Source: Tepidibacter hydrothermalis
Lineage (GTDB): Bacteria; Bacillota; Clostridia; Peptostreptococcales; Peptostreptococcaceae
Direction of reading: 5' to 3'
Length of the DNA stretch: 64,000 nucleotides
NCBI RefSeq assembly: GCF_029542625.1
Contig: NZ_CP120733.1
Span: forward strand, 2,728,001 to 2,792,000
Shown here: in pieces, positions 33,157 through 40,684 of the stretch
How positions within the stretch are numbered: position 1 is the first letter of the stretch
Layout: every line of letters begins with the position of its first letter
Made by a program: the position numbers and the translations under genes
The notes under the pieces: model-generated
The model's input: the letters and a program-made list of their open reading frames with translations, nothing else
Databases searched by the model: none
What the model was told of the DNA's origin: nothing

Positions 33157-35076
33157 CTAAAGACCTATTAATATAATAGTTATTATAACCAATACAAACC
33201 CTATTATGAATACAGAATAGGTTATGCTGTTTAAATGAATACCTACTTTTTTTGGTATATCAGAAACTTTATAGCTACCATTATTAGTACATTTTACATT
33301 GCTCATTTCAATATTACAAATTTTTTTGATCTTTCTATCAGTATTTTTTACAGACTTTACAACAAACGTATCTATGGCAGAAAACCCTATTGATAATATA
33401 TTATACACTAATTTACAAACTGGTCTATAAAAATTATTTTCTAGGTTAAACCAATTAAGAGATGGGTTTTTATATACCTTAACTCCGCACTCTTCAACTA
33501 ATAAATATCTTCTAATAAATAACACATATATCCCTACTCCCATCAATATAGTAGTTATAGATGATTTTATGTTATTTATAGAATAAAATTTTATATCAAA
33601 ATGTCCATTTAAGTGAATATTAAAAAACAAATTATCTTTATTCATAATTTTTATTAAGAACGAAGGATTTATAGCTATATATATTATACTTAAGCTAAGT
33701 ATAATCATAGGAATTGTGGCTCTTTTTTTTACCTTGGTCTTATACTGACCTTTAAACTCATCATTTTTCGCTACAAACACAGATACGAATATTTTAAGTA
33801 GATAAGCTACTGTAAAACTACTACAAACTGTATATAACAGTTCTAAAAACATAGCTTTTTTTTCGTAAAAACTCTCTGATAAAGCATGATGTAGCATAGT
33901 CTTACTTATAAAACCATTAAACCCTGGCATACCTATAACACCAAACATTCCTATTAAAAATAATACTTTTATTAAATTCTTATGCTTTCCAAATCCTCTT
34001 ATTTTATTTATACTAAGTTCATCTAATATCATATATATTATACCTGCAATCATAAAAAGAAGCACCTTAAATAATCCATGATTTACAATATGATACATAG
34101 TCCCATATATAGCCATTTCTTTGTGTTCTCCTATTAATCCAATAAGCGCAACACCCATTAATATATATCCAATTTGGCTCATACTACTATATGCTAATAT
34201 TCTCTTTATATTTCTTTGAAACATTGCCAAAAATCCACCTATAAACATACTCACAAATGCCAGTATCAGCAAAACCTCACAAAATAATTTATCATTTCCC
34301 ATTATACATATCGAAACAATCATTATTCCATAAACACCTGCTTTTGCAAGTATTCCAGAAAGTACTGCTGTTGCAGGGGTAGGAGCTGCTGGATATACCT
34401 TTGGTAACCATACATGAAGTGGAAACATACAGGCTTTAACTGCAAATCCTATCATAAGTGAAAAACCTATTGTATATTTCATAGTTCCAATAGAATCTAT
34501 TACAGATGATATTTCAGATATATTCAATGTATTCGTATAATCGAATAATAATAATATTCCCATTAGCGTTATCATCCCACTAGCTATTGACATACCTAAA
34601 TAAATCTTTCCAGCTTCATGAGAATAAACATCATCATCATGTATAACTAGCATATAAGATGTAAATGCCATCATTTCAAAGAATGTAAATAAGTTTAGTA
34701 TATTTTCTGATATGAATACACCTACTGTACTTGAAAGTGTAAGCATAAAAAATGCATAGTACCTATTTCTATGATTGTGTTTTATAAGATATTGAGTGGA
34801 ATATATAGTAGTTAAAAACCAAATAAAGCATGTTAAAAGTACAAATATATACCTCATCATATCCATTTTTAAATAAAGTCCAATTCCCATTATATCAGGT
34901 ATAAATATTTCAATAGGATGTTTTGAAACACTAGGATACATCATTATAACCAATAAAAATTCCATACCTGTTATAATATCTATAACTAAATTTCTAAGTC
35001 TTTCATTTTTTCTTCCAACTATATATCCTACTAAAGAGCCTATTAACGGAAGTATAATCATTATAATTAAATACAT
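33157..35076 (-). CDS. NuoL/MrpA-N-like proton-translocating antiporter subunit
   Basis: A 639-residue membrane protein with about 15 helices of the proton-antiporter family. Conserved stretches are ILNLFTFFEMMAFTSYMLVI (antiporter glutamate), MFPLHVWLPKVYPAAPTPAT and RILAYSSMSQIGYILMGVAL. A long C-terminal tail has amphipathic and soluble segments. It is the last gene of the antiporter operon and probably replaces the N-terminal part of MrpA. Acts in the membrane, exchanging H+ for Na+ with its partners. Confidence 0.82.
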   Translation of the reverse strand: MYLIIMIILPLIGSLVGYIVGRKNERLRNLVIDIITGMEFLLVIMMYPSVSKHPIEIFIPDIMGIGLYLKMDMMRYIFVLLTCFIWFLTTIYSTQYLIKHNHRNRYYAFFMLTLSSTVGVFISENILNLFTFFEMMAFTSYMLVIHDDDVYSHEAGKIYLGMSIASGMITLMGILLLFDYTNTLNISEISSVIDSIGTMKYTIGFSLMIGFAVKACMFPLHVWLPKVYPAAPTPATAVLSGILAKAGVYGIMIVSICIMGNDKLFCEVLLILAFVSMFIGGFLAMFQRNIKRILAYSSMSQIGYILMGVALIGLIGEHKEMAIYGTMYHIVNHGLFKVLLFMIAGIIYMILDELSINKIRGFGKHKNLIKVLFLIGMFGVIGMPGFNGFISKTMLHHALSESFYEKKAMFLELLYTVCSSFTVAYLLKIFVSVFVAKNDEFKGQYKTKVKKRATIPMIILSLSIIYIAINPSFLIKIMNKDNLFFNIHLNGHFDIKFYSINNIKSSITTILMGVGIYVLFIRRYLLVEECGVKVYKNPSLNWFNLENNFYRPVCKLVYNILSIGFSAIDTFVVKSVKNTDRKIKKICNIEMSNVKCTNNGSYKVSDIPKKVGIHLNSITYSVFIIGFVLVIITIILIGL

Positions 35077-35089
35077 ACCTAACCCCCTC

Positions 35090-36544
35090 TTATATTAACT
35101 CTACAACTATTTTATTAACGAACTCTACTACTATATTAGGAAATATACCCAGCAAAGCCACAATAGCTGTTATACATACTATAGGAAATAGCATTCTTAT
35201 TCCCGGATCATTATTTTCTATTTCTGCACCTTCATTTTTTTCAAAGAACGCCGTAACTATAATAGGCAGCAAATATGTACTTGTCAAAAAAGCACTAAGC
35301 AAAAGTATTATAGGAAACATTATCTTATTTGCATTCAGCCCTCCAAGGGCTAAATACCATTTACTAACAAATCCATTAGTAGGAGGTATACCTATCAAAG
35401 AAATAGATGCTATTGAAAAACACCACATTGTAATTGGCATTTCCTTACCTATACCCTTCATATCAGATATATTCTTAATATGCTTTTTAGTATATATAGC
35501 TCCAGCACAAAAGAATAGAACAATTTTAATAAGAGCATGATTAACCAAATGCAATATGCCTCCAACTAATGCATTTTCATTTAGCATTATAACTCCTAAA
35601 ATTATATACCCTAACTGACTTATAGTAGAATAAGCTAGTCTCTTCTTTAAATTATCATGATGAATTGCCAAAAACGATCCCATCAGTATAGTTATTACAA
35701 CGAATATACTTGAATATATATGGGCATCAACACGCCTCATAACCTCTGCTCCAAATATAAAATAAGATACTCTTATTATGCTAAACACACCAGATTTAAC
35801 AACTGCAACTGCATGAAGTAGAGAACTTACAGGAGTTGGTGCTACCATGGCTGCTGGAAGCCACGAATGAAAAGGTACAACAGCAGCTTTTACCCCAAAT
35901 CCTAAAAACATAAGTATATATATAACAAGAATCATCTTCTCATTTCCAGCAACATTACCATTAAGTATTCCTCCAGCAGTAAAACTCAAATCAGGATTAA
36001 TATTATATAAAAGCATCATGCCCAAAAGAACAAACGTAGCCCCACCGAAAGAATATATTAAATACTTCTTTCCACTTTTAAATGCATCCTCACTTTCAGA
36101 GTGAATAACTAAAGGAAATGTAACTAATGTAAGCATTTCATAAAATACATATAAAGTAATTAAATTATCAGAAAATGCAATTCCTATAGTAACTCCAAGT
36201 GTAAGCATAAAGAAAGTGAAAAATCTCTTTTCATTTTTTTCATGTTCCATATATTCCATAGAATAAAAAGTAGTAAATATCCACAAAGTAGATGCAAGTA
36301 GCGAAAACAATACAGCAAGCTTATCAATTTTCAAACATATATTTATAAACTCGTTTATCTTTAGAATCTCCAACTTCATATCTATATCCAAATGCATAGT
36401 ATACACAGTTAATATAAAATTAAATATAATACAACACGCTATATATATATTTCTGTTTTTTTTATTATCAAACTTAAGTATATTCAGAAATATAGCTAAA
36501 ACAAATGGCATAATTATTGGAAAAAGTATAAATAGACTTTTCAT
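35090..36544 (-). CDS. MrpD/NuoM-like antiporter subunit, second copy
   Basis: A 484-residue membrane protein. It has the TM5 glutamate motif in LITLYVFYEMLTLVTFPLVI, the helix with AAVVPFHSWLPAAMVAPTP and the lysine-bearing NLKKRLAYSTISQLGYIILG. It lies 13 bases before the NuoL-like gene and 46 after the other MrpD-like gene. A fragment of the dispersed repeat (GTTAACATAAAGCGAATTTTT) lies just upstream of its ribosome site. Confidence 0.85.
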   Translation of the reverse strand: MKSLFILFPIIMPFVLAIFLNILKFDNKKNRNIYIACCIIFNFILTVYTMHLDIDMKLEILKINEFINICLKIDKLAVLFSLLASTLWIFTTFYSMEYMEHEKNEKRFFTFFMLTLGVTIGIAFSDNLITLYVFYEMLTLVTFPLVIHSESEDAFKSGKKYLIYSFGGATFVLLGMMLLYNINPDLSFTAGGILNGNVAGNEKMILVIYILMFLGFGVKAAVVPFHSWLPAAMVAPTPVSSLLHAVAVVKSGVFSIIRVSYFIFGAEVMRRVDAHIYSSIFVVITILMGSFLAIHHDNLKKRLAYSTISQLGYIILGVIMLNENALVGGILHLVNHALIKIVLFFCAGAIYTKKHIKNISDMKGIGKEMPITMWCFSIASISLIGIPPTNGFVSKWYLALGGLNANKIMFPIILLLSAFLTSTYLLPIIVTAFFEKNEGAEIENNDPGIRMLFPIVCITAIVALLGIFPNIVVEFVNKIVVELI

Positions 36545-36590
36545 TTAAATTCACCTTTCTTAAAAATTCGCTTTATGTTAACACAATAAG

Positions 36591-38066
36591 TTAAAACATT
36601 TGATCACACGCTATAAGCAGAATTTTTATAATATAATTAGAAAAAATACCAGCACAAACCATCATACCCATAAGCATAATAATAGGAATAAGCTCTTTTA
36701 TACTTTTTTCCTTAGACATATACACTTTTTCTTTCAAGTTTTCCTGTCCAAAATACCCATTTATAACTATAGGAAAATAATAAACTCCATTTAAAAGCGA
36801 ACTTGCGAGTATAATAGTTAGTAAATATAATCTACCTGATTGTATACTAGCAAGAGCAAAGTTCCACTTACTTAAAAAACCAGGAAGTATTGGTATACCA
36901 ACCATTGATAAGCTTCCTAATGTAAATAAAGCTAGTGTTATTGGCATTTCTTTCCCTATCCCTCTTAAATCCGAAATATTTTTCCCTGCTTTTTCTATCA
37001 TAGACCCTACGCTTAAGAACAAAGCTGACTTAGTAAATGCATGTCCTATTATGTGAAAAATTGAAATCGCAAGACCAAGTTCATTTCCAAGACCTATTCC
37101 AAAGAATACATATCCCATTTGAGCAACACTAGAATAAGCAATTACTCGCTTCAAATCTTTTTGGAATATCGCAAATATAGACCCCATTATCATACCTATA
37201 CTTGCTAATATTAATATCAAATCAAGAACTGGTATATTTGAAATTATATCCGTTCCAAAAATCCTATATATTATTTTTATAAAAAGCAAAACAAAAGCTT
37301 TAACTACAACCGAAGAAAGCATCGCACTTGAAGATGTTGGTGCTGATGAATGCGCATCAGGAAGCCATACATGAAGAGGAAACATAGCCCCCTTAACCCC
37401 AAGCCCTATTGTAAAAAGTCCAATTGAGAGCAATATTATTCTTTCATAATTCATCCAATTTTTAATAAGTTCACTATGCATAAAATCCATATTTAAATTT
37501 CCAGTAATAGAATATAAAAAAGCAATTCCCATAAGCACAAGACCTGATCCTAAACTACTTAATACCACATACTTTATAGTCGCTTTTACATTTTCTTTTT
37601 TATCTTTAATGACTATAATCCCACAAGAAGCAAGTGTACTTACCTCAATAAACACAAAAGCATTAAATATATCATTTGTAAAAACTATACCTAAAAGGGA
37701 AGCTATTAATATATTTATAAGAACATAATACAGACAAACCTTACTTTCTTTAATGTCTTTTTCTATACTATATAGTGAATACCAAATAATAAAAAACGAA
37801 ACTACAGTAAACAAAATAGCCATCATAGATTCTAAAGTTCCTATACTAAATTCAATACCCCAGGGAGCATCAAAATGCCCCATCTTGTATTTGAAATTTC
37901 CATACAATTGTACATAGTAAAAAGTAAAAATAGATAGCACTGAACATATAAAATTAGTAATTAAGCTTATAGTTTTTATAATCTTATTGTTATTTACAAG
38001 GGGCATAGTGAATGCACTTATAAATAATATTAAAATCATAATTAGCGGAAAACTCTTTATAACCAC
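36591..38066 (-). CDS. MrpD/NuoM-like antiporter subunit, first copy
   Basis: A 491-residue membrane protein of about 14 helices. It has IFNAFVFIEVSTLASCGIIV, AMFPLHVWLPDAHSSAPTSS and KRVIAYSSVAQMGYVFFGIG, the usual proton-channel blocks. It starts two bases after mrpC ends, so it is translationally close to the rest of the operon. Similar to, but clearly different from, the next two subunits. Confidence 0.85.
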   Translation of the reverse strand: MVIKSFPLIMILILFISAFTMPLVNNNKIIKTISLITNFICSVLSIFTFYYVQLYGNFKYKMGHFDAPWGIEFSIGTLESMMAILFTVVSFFIIWYSLYSIEKDIKESKVCLYYVLINILIASLLGIVFTNDIFNAFVFIEVSTLASCGIIVIKDKKENVKATIKYVVLSSLGSGLVLMGIAFLYSITGNLNMDFMHSELIKNWMNYERIILLSIGLFTIGLGVKGAMFPLHVWLPDAHSSAPTSSSAMLSSVVVKAFVLLFIKIIYRIFGTDIISNIPVLDLILILASIGMIMGSIFAIFQKDLKRVIAYSSVAQMGYVFFGIGLGNELGLAISIFHIIGHAFTKSALFLSVGSMIEKAGKNISDLRGIGKEMPITLALFTLGSLSMVGIPILPGFLSKWNFALASIQSGRLYLLTIILASSLLNGVYYFPIVINGYFGQENLKEKVYMSKEKSIKELIPIIMLMGMMVCAGIFSNYIIKILLIACDQMF

Positions 38067-38068
38067 AT

Positions 38069-38431
38069 CTACCCCTCCTTCATATTTAAGATTTCTCTTA
38101 AATCTATAGTTTTATATTTTTCATGAAGTTTTATGGTAAGCGCTAGCATAAATGCAGTCATACTTACAGAAACAACTATACCTGTAAGCATAAGAGATGT
38201 GGGAACTGGATTTATATATCCATCAACACCTTTAAACTCTCCAACAACTATTGGTGCATCCTTTCCATATATATACCCTCTTGCTATAAAAAATAAAAAT
38301 ATAGCTGTATCCATTATATTAAGACCGATTATTTTTTTTATCATATTATTATTAAGTAAGAGTGTCATAAACCCAATTCCAAATAGAACAATAGCACCTA
38401 CCTCTATATAATTATTCATTAAATTTTGCAT
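38069..38431 (-). CDS. mrpC: MrpC/NuoK-like antiporter subunit
   Basis: A 120-residue, three-helix protein (EVGAIVLFGIGFMTLLLNNN, KKIIGLNIMDTAIFLFFI, VPTSLMLTGIVVSVSMTAFM). I start it at ATG 38431 behind AAGGAGA; the longer frame runs back into mrpB. Corresponds to NuoK of complex I. Lies between the MrpB-like and the first MrpD-like gene. Confidence 0.85.
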   Translation of the reverse strand: MQNLMNNYIEVGAIVLFGIGFMTLLLNNNMIKKIIGLNIMDTAIFLFFIARGYIYGKDAPIVVGEFKGVDGYINPVPTSLMLTGIVVSVSMTAFMLALTIKLHEKYKTIDLREILNMKEG

Positions 38432-38432
38432 A

Positions 38433-38858
38433 TTATATTTCTCCTTCACTAAACAAGCTATATAAAAAATACATAGTAATAGCAACTATACAGCCTACAA
38501 AAATATTAAGGGGAAGTAAGTATCCACCAGAAAATATTCTACCCGGAGTACCAATTGGAAAACTAGGAAGATGTAGATTTAATCCTCCTCCTATAAAGCT
38601 ATATCCTTTTAAAAGACCATATCCTATCAAAGAAAAACACATAGCCTTTATTAATGTATTATAAGAAAACTTAGCTTTAGCTTTATCAGATCCGTTTACA
38701 ATCCTATAAAGAATAAAACTTGCCCCTATTATAGTTCCTCCTGCAAATCCACCACCAGGTGATATATGACCATTTACAATAACATATATCCCAAATACCT
38801 GTATAAAAGGTATTATAAATTTTGAAACAACACTGAGTATTTCACTATTCACACTCAT
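38433..38858 (-). CDS. mrpB: MrpB-like antiporter subunit
   Basis: A 141-residue membrane protein with the MnhB signature FGIYVIVNGHISPGGGFAGG and GLNLHLPSFPIG. The ATG (38858) lies within the end of the preceding gene, an overlap of 14 bases that suggests coupling. Its stop codon touches the mrpC start region. Confidence 0.85.
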   Translation of the reverse strand: MSVNSEILSVVSKFIIPFIQVFGIYVIVNGHISPGGGFAGGTIIGASFILYRIVNGSDKAKAKFSYNTLIKAMCFSLIGYGLLKGYSFIGGGLNLHLPSFPIGTPGRIFSGGYLLPLNIFVGCIVAITMYFLYSLFSEGEI

Positions 38859-39129
38859 CACCTTCTCTTCTTAAAAGCAATAAAACAACAATTCCTCCTG
38901 TAAATAAAACCGTGGCCTCTACAAAAGTATCAAACGCTCTATAATCCAATATAATTCCAGTTATTATATTAAGAGCACCCGTTTCCTTAACCGCATCTTC
39001 TAAGTAAGTTTTGGATACGTAATTATGTGCGGGAACGTCTGATTTACCAAACTCAGGTAACTCACTTACTCCAATCAATATTATCCCTATTAATAAAGAA
39101 GTCAAAATAACAGTTATAATTTTTCTCAT
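38845..39129 (-). CDS. MbhE-like subunit (MrpA C-terminal domain homologue)
   Basis: A 94-residue, two-helix protein. An N-terminal helix (ITVILTSLLIGIILIGVSEL) is followed by an outer segment and the characteristic VKETGALNIITGIILDYRAF and DTFVEATVLFTGGIVVLLLL. This corresponds to the MbhE/MrpA-C domain that is fused in canonical MrpA but separate in Mbh-type systems. It overlaps both neighbours by a few bases. Confidence 0.8.
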   Translation of the reverse strand: MRKIITVILTSLLIGIILIGVSELPEFGKSDVPAHNYVSKTYLEDAVKETGALNIITGIILDYRAFDTFVEATVLFTGGIVVLLLLRREGDECE

Positions 39130-39365
39130 TTTGAATCCCCCTTTATCCTCTTAAGAGTTAATATAAATAAAAGTGTTGAAATTCCTGCTCCAACAGCAGC
39201 TTCAGTTATAGCAAGATCTGGAGCATTTAATTGTTGCCACAGCATTGCCATCACAAGAGAATATACCATAAATACAATTATTGCACCTAATAAATCCTCC
39301 ACAAAGGATACTGCTACTGATGCGAATATCAAAAATAAAATCATAATAATACTAAGTAATCCCAT
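39126..39365 (-). CDS. MbhD-like subunit (DUF4040)
   Basis: A 79-residue, three-helix protein with the DUF4040 core VFMVYSLVMAMLWQQLNAPD and LAITEAAVGAGISTLLFILT. It corresponds to MbhD and to a segment of MrpA or NuoJ-like proteins. It overlaps the MbhE-like start by four bases. Confidence 0.82.
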   Translation of the reverse strand: MGLLSIIMILFLIFASVAVSFVEDLLGAIIVFMVYSLVMAMLWQQLNAPDLAITEAAVGAGISTLLFILTLKRIKGDSK

Positions 39366-39384
39366 ATCAATTCACTCCATATAG

Positions 39385-39663
39385 TTATTTTCTTCTATTA
39401 AACTCCGCTCTTGTTATTAAGTGTGTTGCAGTAGGATTTGTAATCCATAAAAAAACTACTACTAAAATTAACTTAAAACTAACAAATGAAACCCCATTGT
39501 ATATAATTAAAGCAAGCAAACTAAGAACCGCACCTAAAGTATCACATTTAGCAGCAGAGTGAGCTCTTGTAAATACATCCTTGAATCTAAACAAACCTAT
39601 AGTTCCTATACAAAAGAAAAATAGGCCTGAGAATAAAAATATAGTTACTACAACCAATTTCAT
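39385..39663 (-). CDS. mrpG: MrpG-like antiporter subunit
   Basis: A 92-residue protein with GLFFFCIGTIGLFRFKDVFT, RAHSAAKCDTLGAVLSLLAL and VVFLWITNPTATHLITRAEF, the MnhG/PhaG signature. Lies 19 bases before the MbhD-like gene and 10 after mrpF. Confidence 0.88.
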   Translation of the reverse strand: MKLVVVTIFLFSGLFFFCIGTIGLFRFKDVFTRAHSAAKCDTLGAVLSLLALIIYNGVSFVSFKLILVVVFLWITNPTATHLITRAEFNRRK

Positions 39664-39673
39664 ATTACCCCTC

Positions 39674-39925
39674 CTATTTATCGATTAAATCAGCTATTCC
39701 TATTGATCCTATAAAACTAATAAGCGCATATACAAGTACAACATCTATAAAATAAGTTTCATGCAATACAAATGATATCAATGATATCAAAATTATAGTT
39801 TTAGTCCCAATTACATTTACTGCAATCAATCTATCAGCAGCTAAGGGACCCTTTATAGCTCTTATCATACAAAATACTATTGTAATAGATAAAAACAAAC
39901 TTGAAGCTATGAGTATTCTTTCCAT
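39674..39925 (-). CDS. mrpF: MrpF-like antiporter subunit
   Basis: An 83-residue, three-helix protein with the MnhF motif IRAIKGPLAADRLIAVNVIG and FIDVVLVYALISFIGSIGIA. Five bases after mrpE. Confidence 0.88.
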   Translation of the reverse strand: MERILIASSLFLSITIVFCMIRAIKGPLAADRLIAVNVIGTKTIILISLISFVLHETYFIDVVLVYALISFIGSIGIADLIDK

Positions 39926-39930
39926 ATTAT

Positions 39931-40248
39931 CTAAATCTCCTCTATTTTCAAAAGTATATTTTCAAATTTTGAATCCAAAAGACCATCTGCAAACTGTTTT
40001 TTAAGACAATGTATTGTGTATACATCATTCTCCAAAACCATAGTTATAGTTCCTGGAGTAAGTGTAATTGAGTTTGCCAGTATAACTCTATATAAATCAG
40101 ATTTTAATTTAGTTTTAAATTTTACAACAACTGGATCAATATCTATTTTGACCCCTAGAACTATTCTTGCAACATCTATATTTGCTTTTATAACTTCTAT
40201 TATTAATACAAATACATATTGCACTATATAAATAAATTTTCTAAACAA
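39931..40248 (-). CDS. mrpE: MrpE C-terminal part (split subunit)
   Basis: A 105-residue protein equal to the second half of MrpE: a membrane helix (YIVQYVFVLIIEVIKANIDV) and the soluble domain with RVILANSITLTPGTITM and VYTIHCLKKQ. Canonical MrpE is about 160 residues and has two more N-terminal helices. Those are encoded by the small gene 12 bases upstream. Because each part has its own ribosome site and start, this is a gene split rather than a recent frameshift. Confidence 0.82.
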   Translation of the reverse strand: MFRKFIYIVQYVFVLIIEVIKANIDVARIVLGVKIDIDPVVVKFKTKLKSDLYRVILANSITLTPGTITMVLENDVYTIHCLKKQFADGLLDSKFENILLKIEEI

Positions 40249-40260
40249 AAATATCCCACC

Positions 40261-40407
40261 TTATTTTGTAATAAAATTTTCTTTATTGAACTTATAAACA
40301 AATAAACATACAAACATCCCAACTAACAAATTCTCTACACTTATTGATCCTTGTAATATATCCCAAAATATTAATAATATAGTCATAACTATTCCTAGTT
40401 TTTTCAT
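40261..40407 (-). CDS. MrpE N-terminal part (split subunit), 48 residues
   Basis: A small ORF with a strong AGGAGGT site. The product MKKLGIVMTILLILWDILQG and the following SVENLLVGMFVCLFVYKF match the first two helices of MrpE (LLxLLWxxLxGS...NxLxG). It is the first gene of the antiporter operon, about 60 bases downstream of the sigma-54 promoter. Confidence 0.7.
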   Translation of the reverse strand: MKKLGIVMTILLIFWDILQGSISVENLLVGMFVCLFVYKFNKENFITK

Positions 40408-40467
40408 AAATAGACCTCCTTTTGATTCTCTAACTTAAAATTTATTGCATATATCTATTTTATACAT

Positions 40468-40483
40468 AGCAAGTATTGTGCCA
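40468..40483 (-). promoter_or_regulatory. Sigma-54 promoter of the antiporter operon
   Basis: TGGCACAATACTTGCT on the minus strand matches the -24/-12 consensus TGGCACR-N4-TTGC(A/T) with GG and GC exactly ten bases apart. It lies 61 bases upstream of the first operon start codon. The activator gene sits just upstream. Confidence 0.85.
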
Positions 40484-40540
40484 TTTTTACATTTTCTTAA
40501 TATTTTTTAATTGTATACCTTCTAATTTCAACATTCATTA

Positions 40541-40619
40541 TTTTGAAATTTTTTATTTCAAAAAAATATATTTGTAAAAACTTTATTTCACATGTATTTT
40601 ATGTGTCATTTCGGTACAC
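40541..40619. promoter_or_regulatory. Candidate activator binding sites (three palindromes)
   Basis: TTTTGAAAT...ATTTCAAAA (40541-40563), CACAT...ATGTG (40589-40605) and GTGT...ACAC (40603-40619). They lie about 60-135 bases upstream of the -24 element, the usual place for enhancer sites of sigma-54 activators. Which one is used is not known. Confidence 0.4.
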
Positions 40620-40640
40620 TTGTTAATTTAAAGACATAAA

Positions 40641-40684
40641 AAAGTGTATCAAAATGAAACTTACGTTTCATTTTGATACACTTT
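40641..40684 (-). terminator. Terminator of the sigma-54 activator gene
   Basis: A perfect 20-bp stem (40641-40660 with 40665-40684) and TTAC loop, ending in TTTTTT on the minus strand. The stem overlaps the activator stop codon and isolates it from the antiporter operon. Confidence 0.9.
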
